Positions 51,589 through 59,336 of a stretch of 64,000 bases of DNA are shown here, in pieces. Made by a program: the position numbers and the translations under genes. Position 1 is the stretch's first letter, and each line of letters starts with the position of its first letter. The notes below the pieces were generated by a model. It was given only the letters and a program-made list of their open reading frames with translations, did not search any database and was not told the DNA's origin. Source of the DNA: an uncultured Streptococcus sp. (GTDB lineage: Bacteria > Bacillota > Bacilli > Lactobacillales > Streptococcaceae); contig CAKQDX010000002.1 of assembly GCA_934229725.1 (NCBI GenBank), forward strand, positions 62,001 through 126,000. Reading direction: 5' to 3'.

Positions 51589-52194
51589 TTATTCTATGGT
51601 CAACTCTGGTAGAGCTGCCAATAGGTCATCTTTTGTAATCTTTCCCTGTCTAAGAATTCTAGCTGGAGTAACAGACAGGTCCAAAATCGTCGAATCTAGG
51701 CCCAACAGGGCATCATCATCTTGATAGCCAGTCACCTGAAAATCAAACTGCTCTCTGATCTGGTCAAAATAACGGCCACTTGCCATACCCGACTTGTTAG
51801 CAGATGGACCAATCAGGGGTCCTTCCGCTTGAATCAATTTTCTAGTCACAGGATGGTCTGGCAAGCGAAAGCCAACCGTCGCCAATCCTGAATTAATCCA
51901 CTTGGGTACTTGGTCATTAGCCTTTAAAATGATAGTTAAAGGTCCAGGCAAAAAAGCATCATAAATTTTTTTGAGATAGTCAGGCTGCTCTTTTGAATAA
52001 GACAGGATATCTTCATAAGAAGCGACATTCAAATTCATAGCTTTATCTCTAGGACGATTTTTCAGCTCATAGACATGGTTTACAGCTCTCTCATCCATAG
52101 CCTTAGCAAATAGACCATAGACAGTCTCTGTAGGAAGAACGACTGCCCCTCCATTTGCCAAGATTTCTTTTAAATCCGTGTTAGTTTCCATCAT
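51589..52194 (-). CDS. L-threonylcarbamoyladenylate synthase (Sua5/YrdC/TsaC family)
   Basis: 201 residues, the short TsaC form without the extra Sua5 domain. The dsRNA-binding-like YrdC fold shows VVLPTETVYGLFA (about 19-31), KNRPRDKAMNL and GPSANKSG. It makes threonylcarbamoyl-AMP for the t6A modification of tRNA. It overlaps prmC by 14 bases, a conserved prfA-prmC-tsaC order. Confidence 0.93.
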   Translation of the reverse strand: MMETNTDLKEILANGGAVVLPTETVYGLFAKAMDERAVNHVYELKNRPRDKAMNLNVASYEDILSYSKEQPDYLKKIYDAFLPGPLTIILKANDQVPKWINSGLATVGFRLPDHPVTRKLIQAEGPLIGPSANKSGMASGRYFDQIREQFDFQVTGYQDDDALLGLDSTILDLSVTPARILRQGKITKDDLLAALPELTIE

Positions 52195-53014
52195 CCATCA
52201 CAACCATTCTATCCTGCCCAAATTGGTCCTTAAGAACACGCACACACTTATCTGGAAAATGAAGAGACAAGAGTTTCTTTAAATCCTGACCCTGCTTATA
52301 GCCAATCTCAAAATAGAGTTTTCCTTGAGGACTTAGATACTCAGCAGCCCCCTCAATAATCTGTCTATAAATGGCAAGGCCATTTTCATCAGCAAACAAA
52401 GCCATCTTGGGCTCACTAGCCAAGACATTTAGACCAACTTCGTCCTTATCATTTTCAGAAATATAGGGAGGATTGGACACAATAATGTCAAAGCTATCAG
52501 AGATAGCTTCAAAAACATCCGATTGAATAAAGCTGATGTCTACTTGGTTGAGCTTGGCATTTTCTCTAGCAAGTTCTAAGGCAGCAGCAGACAAGTCGCT
52601 GGCTGTTACCAACCAATGGGGTCGGCTCGCTTTCAATGATACCGAAATAGCGCCGCTCCCAGTTCCAATATCAAGAACCTTAAGCTCTGTCTTTGGGTTT
52701 TCCGCCAAAATTAGGTCCACTAATTCCTCGGTTTCAGGACGAGGAATCAAAACACGCTCATCAACTTGAAAACGTAAGCCATGAAAGTCCTCAAAACCTA
52801 GTATATACTGAGCAGGCTTATGCGCTTTTAGTTGATCAAAGATACTGGAAAGAAGCTTTTGGTCTTCTTCTGTAACTTCTTGTCGTAGATGAAGAACAAA
52901 TTGCGTCAAATCCCAGTGTTTCAAACCACGATAGACGAGGGACAGGGCCTCTGGCTCTTCTCCAACAGCCTCAAGCTCCTTCTCATAGTCAGCCAAGACA
53001 TCCGCTAGAATCAT
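52181..53014 (-). CDS. prmC: Release factor glutamine methyltransferase
   Basis: 277 residues. The SAM motif VLDIGTGSGAISVSL (about 111-125) and catalytic NPPYISE (about 180) define PrmC. The N-terminal helical domain ends with the RPETEELV block. It methylates the Gln of the GGQ motif in release factors 1 and 2; RF1 is encoded directly upstream and overlaps by four bases. Confidence 0.96.
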   Translation of the reverse strand: MILADVLADYEKELEAVGEEPEALSLVYRGLKHWDLTQFVLHLRQEVTEEDQKLLSSIFDQLKAHKPAQYILGFEDFHGLRFQVDERVLIPRPETEELVDLILAENPKTELKVLDIGTGSGAISVSLKASRPHWLVTASDLSAAALELARENAKLNQVDISFIQSDVFEAISDSFDIIVSNPPYISENDKDEVGLNVLASEPKMALFADENGLAIYRQIIEGAAEYLSPQGKLYFEIGYKQGQDLKKLLSLHFPDKCVRVLKDQFGQDRMVVMDDGN

Positions 53015-54090
53015 TTATTAAGCTCTTCCAATTTTTGAGTTTGATCATAAAGAACAAGAGCATCGACAACTTCATCTAGTTTACCAGCCAAAATCGTATC
53101 TAGTTTTTGAAGGGTCAAACCAATACGATGATCGGTTACACGGTTTTGTGGGAAGTTGTAAGTACGGATACGCTCTGAACGGTCCCCTGTACCAACAGTC
53201 GATTTACGTTCAGCATCTTGTTCATCTTGAGCAATCTGTGCAAAGTGATCCGCAACACGCGCACGGATAATCTTCATGGCTTTATCACGGTTCTTCTGTT
53301 GCGTACGTTCTTCTTGCATTTCTACTTTAATGCCAGTTGGAATGTGAACCATACGAACGGCAGTCGCAACCTTATTGACATTCTGACCACCAGCACCAGA
53401 AGCGTGATAGATATCAACACGAAGGTCTTTAGGATCAATTTCATAATCCACTTCTTCAACTTCTGGCATGACCAAGACAGTTGCCGTTGAAGTATGGACA
53501 CGTCCTTGGCTCTCAGTCACAGGGACACGTTGGACACGGTGTGCTCCCGATTCATATTTGAGCTTAGAGTAGACTGATTGACCTGAAACCATGGCAACCA
53601 CTTCTTTGATACCTCCGACACCATTGTATGATGCTTCCATGACCTCAAAGCGCCAGCCTTGTGTTTCAGCGTATTTTTGGTACATATTTAAGAGGTCTCC
53701 CGCAAACAAGGCTGCTTCATCACCACCTGCAGCCCCACGGATTTCGAGGATAATATTCTTATCATCATTAGGGTCTTTTGGCAAGAGGAGAATTTTCAAA
53801 CGTTCTTCGTACTCTTCTTTAGCGGCTTTGGATTCTTTGAGTTCTTCCTTTGCCATTTCTTCCAAGTCAGGATCACCGCCTGCTTCCTTAATCATCTCCT
53901 CGGCATCTGTGATGTTTTGGATAACTTGCTTGTATTCACGGTAAACTGTTACAGTTTCACGGGTATTAGCCTCCTCACGAGACAATTCCATAAAACGCTT
54001 AGTATCCGAAACAACCTCAGGGTCACTAAGTAGCTCTCCTAATTCCTCGTAACGGTCTTCAACCGCCTGCAGCTGATCATAAATGTTCAT
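53011..54090 (-). CDS. prfA: Peptide chain release factor 1
   Basis: 359 residues, normal for RF1. The GGQ peptidyl-release motif is in HASGAGGQNVNKV (about residue 232), and the codon-recognition tripeptide is PVT in RVPVTESQG, the P-x-T class that reads UAA and UAG. It follows tdk by 37 bases. Confidence 0.97.
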   Translation of the reverse strand: MNIYDQLQAVEDRYEELGELLSDPEVVSDTKRFMELSREEANTRETVTVYREYKQVIQNITDAEEMIKEAGGDPDLEEMAKEELKESKAAKEEYEERLKILLLPKDPNDDKNIILEIRGAAGGDEAALFAGDLLNMYQKYAETQGWRFEVMEASYNGVGGIKEVVAMVSGQSVYSKLKYESGAHRVQRVPVTESQGRVHTSTATVLVMPEVEEVDYEIDPKDLRVDIYHASGAGGQNVNKVATAVRMVHIPTGIKVEMQEERTQQKNRDKAMKIIRARVADHFAQIAQDEQDAERKSTVGTGDRSERIRTYNFPQNRVTDHRIGLTLQKLDTILAGKLDEVVDALVLYDQTQKLEELNK

Positions 54091-54127
54091 TTGTTACTGT
54101 TACTCCTTACATAACTGATAATCGTTT

Positions 54128-54724
54128 TTAATCCTCTTTTAAAGGAACTATTTTCTTGCGAGGTGGGTTAAACCAATGCTTTCGACAAACGGAAATATAA
54201 CTCTCATGACCTCCAATTTGAACCTGCGCACCTTCATAAACCGGATCTCCATTTTCCATGCGTAGAACCATAGTTGCTTTCCTTGAGCAGTAATGACAGA
54301 TGGTTTTTATTTCATCAATCTTGTCAGACAAAAGCAAGAGATGCTTTGAACCTTCAAATAGGTTGTTTTGAAAATCATTTTTTAAGCCAAATGCCATTAC
54401 GGGAATATCCAATTCGTCAACAATACGTGCCAAATCATAGACATTTGCCCGAGTCAGAAATTGAGCCTCATCAATCAAAACACAATAAGGACGGGGATTC
54501 ATAGTAGCAATGTATCCAAAAATATCCGTGTCATCACCAATTGGATAGGCCTTACGTTTCATGCCTATTCGACTAGAAATATAGCCGACCCCATCTCGAT
54601 TATCCAGACGACTGGTCATAAGCACAACTGGTTTTCCCTGTTCTTCATAATTATGGGCAACCTTGAGAATTTCAATAGACTTTCCCGAATTCATGGTGCC
54701 GTAGCGAAAATAAAGCTGTGCCAA
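54128..54724 (-). CDS. tdk: Thymidine kinase
   Basis: 198 residues from a TTG start (54722-54724), preceded by AAAGGAG; the longer in-frame ATG gives 45 extra residues unlike the family. The protein then begins (M)AQLYFRYGTMNSGKS, with the type II Walker A. The zinc site is CHYCSRKA plus CRKHW. It phosphorylates thymidine. First gene of the long run tdk-prfA-prmC-tsaC-glyA-ndpA-lysozyme-ABC-ABC. Confidence 0.95.
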   Translation of the reverse strand: MAQLYFRYGTMNSGKSIEILKVAHNYEEQGKPVVLMTSRLDNRDGVGYISSRIGMKRKAYPIGDDTDIFGYIATMNPRPYCVLIDEAQFLTRANVYDLARIVDELDIPVMAFGLKNDFQNNLFEGSKHLLLLSDKIDEIKTICHYCSRKATMVLRMENGDPVYEGAQVQIGGHESYISVCRKHWFNPPRKKIVPLKED

Positions 54725-54755
54725 ACCAGACTCCTTTAAAATATATTTTGTACTT

Positions 54756-54764
54756 ATTTTATCA
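54756..54764 (-). promoter_or_regulatory. Extended -10 promoter of tdk
   Basis: TGATAAAAT on the minus strand, 31 bases before the TTG start. Confidence 0.55.
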
Positions 54765-54822
54765 TAATTCGAGACGCAAAAGGGCCTGATACTGAACAAA
54801 TTTTGAAAAATATCACATTGTT

Positions 54823-54853
54823 TTCTTATTCCTGACTCAAATAAGAAAGTCAG
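54823..54853. repeat. Interleaved perfect inverted repeats upstream of tdk
   Basis: Order on the plus strand: TTCTTATT, CTGACT, AATAAGAA, AGTCAG. The 8-bp and 6-bp inverted repeats alternate (A-B-A'-B'), so two exclusive hairpins are possible. It lies between add and the tdk promoter and is not followed by a T run. Confidence 0.6.
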
Positions 54854-54940
54854 TACCAATCATTTTAATAGAGCACACAGTCATTCTGTTTGAATAATAC
54901 TCGTTTAGCTCTCGCATCTTCTTTATCTTAACATTAATTC

Positions 54941-55951
54941 TTATGAATAAGCCTGAGTCAATTTTTCAAGAAGCTCTTTTTTCTCTTTATCACTAGCAAA
55001 GGAAGCCTCTATCGCTGTCTTGTTGTGAACAAAGAAATCTTGCACAGAAGTGTTAAAATGCTTGTGATAGAGTTCGTATTCTTTGGTTAGGTTTGTATCA
55101 GAAACGGTACGATTATCAGTATTAATCGTAATGTTAGCCCCCGCTGCTTTCATTTTTAGGTAAGGGAAATCAGCAACTGTATCAGCAGCCTTGGTCTGGA
55201 GATTACTTGTCAGACACAATTCACCTGTGACACCATTTTTTACAAATTCTTCCAAAAGTTCAGGCTCTTGAGCCAGGATAGTCGCATGTCCATTACGCTT
55301 GATTCCCATTGCAATAGACTGAGCTAGAAAGGCTGGGCAGCCACACTCTCCTGCATGGAAAGTCATAGGACGGTCGTAAGTCTGAACTTGTTCAATCAAA
55401 GATTCAATAGCCTTTGGTCCAAAATGATGCTCATCACCGGCAAAATCAAAGCCAACAAAATCAGCATCTTCAACCTCATTGGCTTCATCAAGAATACGAG
55501 AAGTCAAATCTTGATCCGATTGACGCATTCCACAAACCAGGGCCTTAGCCACAATACCGAATTCGTCCTGAGCTTGACGTAAACCTTGACATACAGCTTG
55601 AATAGTTTCAACGACAGTAAGTCCCTTATCCATAGACAACTCAGGTGCAAAACGCACTTCAATATAGATGACATTCTCTAGAGCAGCCTGTTTAGCGACA
55701 TCATAAGCAGCAATGGTTAAAGCTTCCTTAGTCTGTAACAGTGGGCGAATATAATCGAAGGCCTCCAAATAATCCAGAAGACTCTCACAGGTATGTGGCG
55801 CTGTCACATGGTGTTTGAGCTCTGCATCATCTTCGGGCAGTTCAATCTGCGCTAATCTAGCAAGGTGACGAATGGTCTCTATTGACAAAGAACCATCCAA
55901 ATGGCAGTGCAATTCTGTTTTAGCCAAGTGATGAAAATCGATTGCTGTCAA
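54941..55951 (-). CDS. add: Adenosine deaminase
   Basis: 336 residues from a TTG start (55949-55951, TTG ACA GCA), with GGGAGAG upstream. The metal site ELHCHLDGSL (about 14-23), FHAGECG (about 199) and a late INTDNRTVSDT block are those of adenosine deaminase. It converts adenosine to inosine for purine salvage. It stands apart from the pyrimidine salvage operon. Its downstream terminator is not clear. Confidence 0.94.
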   Translation of the reverse strand: MTAIDFHHLAKTELHCHLDGSLSIETIRHLARLAQIELPEDDAELKHHVTAPHTCESLLDYLEAFDYIRPLLQTKEALTIAAYDVAKQAALENVIYIEVRFAPELSMDKGLTVVETIQAVCQGLRQAQDEFGIVAKALVCGMRQSDQDLTSRILDEANEVEDADFVGFDFAGDEHHFGPKAIESLIEQVQTYDRPMTFHAGECGCPAFLAQSIAMGIKRNGHATILAQEPELLEEFVKNGVTGELCLTSNLQTKAADTVADFPYLKMKAAGANITINTDNRTVSDTNLTKEYELYHKHFNTSVQDFFVHNKTAIEASFASDKEKKELLEKLTQAYS

Positions 55952-56066
55952 TTTTACTTACTCTCCCAATCTTTGTTTTTGTTAATCAAATAAAATTAAT
56001 TTTTACTATATTATCATTCCATAGAAAAAAGTCAAGATGCTAGAGCTAATGAGACGTAGCAGATTC

Positions 56067-56095
56067 TTGAAATGCCACTAGCATTTTGTTAGGAT
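56067..56095 (+). promoter_or_regulatory. Promoter of the YghU-type glutathione transferase gene
   Basis: TTGAAA (56067-56072), a 17-base spacer and TAGGAT (56090-56095) preceded by TGT. Confidence 0.65.
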
Positions 56096-56125
56096 GTAAC
56101 TATCAAGAATACAAGGAGAACTATC

Positions 56126-56914
56126 ATGTCTGATTATATTTTACCCGAAGTTTGGGAAAATTCAGCTTCTATGGGAGGGGCCTGGGGTGGTATTAACCAA
56201 CCTACTGCTGGTGCTCGATTTGAACAAACCTTACCAAAAGGCGATCAACCTTTCCAACTCTATACTCTTCCGACACCAAACGGTATCAAGGCAACTATCA
56301 TGTTAGAAGAACTTAAAGAACTCGGTGTGACTCAAGCAGGTTATGATGCTTATCGTATTAAGATTGGTGATGGTGATCAGTTTGGATCAGACTTTGTTGC
56401 TATCAATCCAAATTCAAAAATTCCTGCCATGATGGATTATTCTGAAGAACAGCCCGTTCGTGTCTTTGAATCAGCTAACATCCTCCTTTACTTGGCTGAA
56501 AAGTTTGGAAAACTTATTCCAACTGATCACGCTAAACGTACTGAAGTTCTCAACTGGCTCTTTTGGCAAACAGGCGCGGCACCATTCCTAGGCGGTGGTT
56601 TTGGTCACTTCTTCCATTACGCTCCTGAAAACATCGAATACGCCATCAACCGTTTTGCTATGGAAGCCAAGCGCCAGCTAGACTTGCTTGATAAAGAACT
56701 GGCAACCAAACCTTATATTGCTGGGGATGAGTATACTATCGCTGATATCGCAATCTGGTCTTGGTATGGCCGACTTGCTCAAGATAAAATTTGGGACAAG
56801 GCTGGTATCTTCCTTAATGTAAAAGAATACAAGCATCTTCAAGCTTGGGCTGAGAAGATTGCCAACCGTCCAGCTGTTCAGCGTGGACTTGATGTTGATT
56901 ATAAAGAGATTTAA
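56126..56914 (+). CDS. YghU/YfcG-type glutathione S-transferase family protein
   Basis: 262 residues. The N-terminal extension (PEVWENSASMGGAWGGINQPTAG) before the thioredoxin fold is characteristic of YghU. The glutathione-binding NPNSKIPAM and ESANILLYLA blocks follow, then an all-helical domain to the end. YghU reduces disulfides with glutathione in E. coli. Several streptococci make or import glutathione, so a redox role is plausible. Single gene with its own promoter and terminator. Confidence 0.9.
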   Translation: MSDYILPEVWENSASMGGAWGGINQPTAGARFEQTLPKGDQPFQLYTLPTPNGIKATIMLEELKELGVTQAGYDAYRIKIGDGDQFGSDFVAINPNSKIPAMMDYSEEQPVRVFESANILLYLAEKFGKLIPTDHAKRTEVLNWLFWQTGAAPFLGGGFGHFFHYAPENIEYAINRFAMEAKRQLDLLDKELATKPYIAGDEYTIADIAIWSWYGRLAQDKIWDKAGIFLNVKEYKHLQAWAEKIANRPAVQRGLDVDYKEI

Positions 56915-56921
56915 TTTTTGC

Positions 56922-56949
56922 AACGGTTAGTTTAGGCTAATCGTTTTTG
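56922..56949 (+). terminator. Terminator of the glutathione transferase gene
   Basis: AACGGTTAG-TTTAGG-CTAATCGTT with one G-T pair, followed by TTTG. Confidence 0.75.
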
Positions 56950-56959
56950 CTTCTTTTCA

Positions 56960-56968
56960 TGATATAAT
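56960..56968 (+). promoter_or_regulatory. Extended -10 promoter of nrnA-apbE
   Basis: TGATATAAT, 25 bases before the nrnA ATG. Confidence 0.7.
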
Positions 56969-56993
56969 AGAAAAAAATCACAAGGAGATTTTC

Positions 56994-57938
56994 ATGACTG
57001 TATTTCAAGCTATTTTAGAAAAAATCAAAGCTTATGACACTATTATTATTCATCGCCATCAAAGACCAGACCCTGATGCTATCGGTAGTCAAGTAGGTTT
57101 GAAAGAAATTTTGAAAACAAACTTTCCAGATAAAAAGGTCCTTGCGACTGGTATCAATGAACCAACTCTATCTTGGATTGCTGAGATGGACGAGGTAGCT
57201 GACCAGGATTATGAAGGAGCTCTTGTTATCGTTACTGATACTGCCAATACTCCTCGTATTGATGATGACCGTTATAGTAAGGGCGACTTTCTTATCAAAA
57301 TTGACCACCATCCTAATGATGATGCTTACGGAGATCTGCTTTTGGTTGATACTACTGCTTCAAGTGCCAGTGAAATTGTGACAGACTGGGCCCTCACTGT
57401 TGGTTTAGCCCTTTCAGATGCGGCTGCACGTGTTCTTTATAATGGCATAGTTGGCGATACGGGACGCTTCCTCTTCCCATCGACAACTGCAAAAACACTT
57501 CAGATTGCAGCGAAACTCCGTGAATACGACTTCGATTTTTCTGCCATGGCACGTCGTATGGACAGTTTTCCTTTCAAAATCGCTAAATTACAAGGCTATG
57601 TTTTCGATAATCTTGAAATCGATGAAAATGGAGCAGCTCGTGTCGTCTTAACACGAAAAGTGCTTGATGACTTTAATGTCACAGATGCTGAAAGTTCAGC
57701 CATTGTTGGCACTCCTGGTCGCATTGACACCGTTCAATCATGGGCTATTTTCGTCGAGCAGCCTGAAGGTCATTACCGTGTGCGCCTTCGTAGTAAGTCT
57801 ATTGTCATCAACGAGATTGCTAAGCGTCATGACGGTGGTGGACACCCACTTGCTAGTGGTGCCAATTCCTACAGCTTAGAGGAAAATGACCAAATCTATC
57901 AAGAAATCAAGGATACTGTTGCCCATGCAACTCACTAA
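56994..57938 (+). CDS. nrnA: NrnA-like DHH phosphoesterase (oligoribonuclease / pAp phosphatase)
   Basis: 314 residues. DHH-family motifs: HRHQRPDPDAIGSQ (about 21-34), VTDTANTPRID, KIDHHPNDD (about 105) and the DHHA1 glycine-rich GGGHPLASGA near the end. It degrades short RNA pieces and/or hydrolyses pAp; related proteins cleave cyclic dinucleotides or pApA. The end overlaps apbE by 14 bases. Confidence 0.93.
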   Translation: MTVFQAILEKIKAYDTIIIHRHQRPDPDAIGSQVGLKEILKTNFPDKKVLATGINEPTLSWIAEMDEVADQDYEGALVIVTDTANTPRIDDDRYSKGDFLIKIDHHPNDDAYGDLLLVDTTASSASEIVTDWALTVGLALSDAAARVLYNGIVGDTGRFLFPSTTAKTLQIAAKLREYDFDFSAMARRMDSFPFKIAKLQGYVFDNLEIDENGAARVVLTRKVLDDFNVTDAESSAIVGTPGRIDTVQSWAIFVEQPEGHYRVRLRSKSIVINEIAKRHDGGGHPLASGANSYSLEENDQIYQEIKDTVAHATH

Positions 57939-58857
57939 TCGTCGTGTACATCTTATGGGGACTGTTATTGATGTTTCCATCTATCATAATCAACCAGAAC
58001 CCATACTAGACCAAGTTGAGGCACTGCTTCATCTTTATAATAAGCGATTCTCTGCTAATGACGACAGTTCCGAACTCATGCAGATTAATAAGGCTGCTGG
58101 CATACACCCTATAAAGGTTCACCCAGAACTGTTCGAACTGATTTCTCTTGGAAAATGGCATAGTTGCCAAGTTGGAAGCCACTTAAACATTGCCATTGGC
58201 CCTCTCATTCAAACTTGGCGGATTGGCTTTTCTGATGCCAGACTTCCTCATCCCTCAGAAATCAGTCCACTTTTAAACCTTATCAATCCAACTGCTATTA
58301 TCCTATCCGAAGACGATTACAGTGTCTTTCTCAAAGAAAAGGGGATGAAAATTGATCTGGGTGCCTTAGCTAAGGGTTACATCGCAGATCGAATTGCAGA
58401 CTTTCTCAAAGCTGAAAAAGTAACCAGTGCCTTGATAAATCTAGGAGGCAATGTGCTAACCTTCGGACCAGCTCTCCATAATCCCGACCATAAATGGCGA
58501 ATCGGTATTCAAAATCCTAAGGAGACGAGGAACACCAACTTAATGGTGCTTGCTATCAGAGACCAATCTGTCGTCACTTCTGGAATCTATGAACGTACTT
58601 TTGAAATAGATGGTAAGACTTATCATCATATTTTTGATAGTCAAACTGGTTATCCTGTCACTAGCAATCTTGCAAGCCTTACTATCATTTCTCCACTTTC
58701 AGTTGATGGTGAAATTTGGACGACTCGTTTATTTGGGTCAAGTCTTGAACATATTTTCCAAGAAGTTAGTGCCCATGCAGACCTTGAAGCCATTATTATT
58801 GATAAGGACAACCACTGCTTTCAAACAAGTGGTGTATACAAGATACGACTTTCCTAA
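57925..58857 (+). CDS. FAD:protein FMN transferase (ApbE family)
   Basis: 310 residues from ATG at 57925, inside the end of nrnA; a longer in-frame start at 57886 lies deeper in nrnA. The family blocks are MGTVIDVSIY, KIDLGALAKGYIAD (about 151-164), LINLGGNVLTFG and a C-terminal TSGIYERTF followed by HIFDSQTGYPV. It would attach FMN through Thr to target proteins. Unlike most ApbE it has no signal peptide or lipobox, so it should be cytoplasmic. No obvious flavinylated partner gene is nearby. Confidence 0.9.
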   Translation: MQLTNRRVHLMGTVIDVSIYHNQPEPILDQVEALLHLYNKRFSANDDSSELMQINKAAGIHPIKVHPELFELISLGKWHSCQVGSHLNIAIGPLIQTWRIGFSDARLPHPSEISPLLNLINPTAIILSEDDYSVFLKEKGMKIDLGALAKGYIADRIADFLKAEKVTSALINLGGNVLTFGPALHNPDHKWRIGIQNPKETRNTNLMVLAIRDQSVVTSGIYERTFEIDGKTYHHIFDSQTGYPVTSNLASLTIISPLSVDGEIWTTRLFGSSLEHIFQEVSAHADLEAIIIDKDNHCFQTSGVYKIRLS

Positions 58858-58874
58858 AAAATAGGGAAAAAGAC

Positions 58875-58903
58875 TTGTCAAGAAGTTAAGGTTTTGATAA
58901 ACT
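58875..58903 (+). promoter_or_regulatory. Promoter of rpmE2
   Basis: TTGTCA (58875-58880), exactly 17 bases, then TAAACT (58898-58903). Confidence 0.8.
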
Positions 58904-58921
58904 AGAATAGTTAAAAAAAAC

Positions 58922-58940
58922 TATGGTGCGGAAAGTACCA
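58922..58940 (+). other. Hairpin in the rpmE2 leader
   Basis: ATGGTGC-GGAAA-GTACCAT, seven pairs (one wobble), in the roughly 54-base leader ahead of the L31 gene. Possible site of ribosomal-protein feedback; unproven. Confidence 0.45.
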
Positions 58941-58963
58941 TGGCAGAAAGGAAACATTTTAAC

Positions 58964-59206
58964 ATGAAAAAAGATATCCATCCAGATTACCGTCCAGTAG
59001 TATTCATGGACACAACTACTGGTTACCAATTCCTTAGCGGTTCAACTAAGTACTCAAACGAAACAGTTGAATTCGAAGGTGAAACTTACCCACTTATCCG
59101 TGTAGAAATTTCATCAGATTCTCACCCATTCTACACTGGCCGTCAAAAATTCACACAAGCAGACGGACGCGTGGATCGTTTCAACAAAAAATACGGTCTC
59201 AAATAA
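58964..59206 (+). CDS. rpmE2: 50S ribosomal protein L31, type B (zinc-independent)
   Basis: 80 residues from ATG at 58964 (MKKDIHPDYRPVVFMD); an upstream in-frame ATG at 58940 coincides with the leader hairpin and is rejected. AGAAAGGA lies some distance upstream. It lacks the CxxC zinc cysteines of type A L31, so it is the zinc-independent form. The C-terminus RVDRFNKKYGLK is typical. Monocistronic, with a strong promoter and terminator. Confidence 0.95.
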   Translation: MKKDIHPDYRPVVFMDTTTGYQFLSGSTKYSNETVEFEGETYPLIRVEISSDSHPFYTGRQKFTQADGRVDRFNKKYGLK

Positions 59207-59223
59207 GCAACATCTCGTTGTTG

Positions 59224-59249
59224 AACCATTCCAAATGGAATGGTTTTTT
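59224..59249 (+). terminator. Terminator of rpmE2
   Basis: AACCATTCCA-AA-TGGAATGGTT perfect hairpin followed by TTTT. Confidence 0.9.
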
Positions 59250-59302
59250 CTTTATCTTTAAATCTATTTCTATTACAGAATCTTTATTGAAGACTTAAAA
59301 AA

Positions 59303-59324
59303 ACAGCATCCCAATGGATACTGT
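59303..59324 (-). terminator. Terminator of the NRAMP-like gene
   Basis: ACAGTATCC-ATTG-GGATGCTGT on the minus strand with one wobble pair, followed by seven T. Confidence 0.85.
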
Positions 59325-59336
59325 CTTAATTAACTA

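Noticed and set aside
54823..54853. H-type pseudoknot from the interleaved repeats
   Set aside because: Loops of 0, 2 and 1 bases cannot span stems of 6 and 8 bp, so both stems cannot form together; only alternative hairpins remain.
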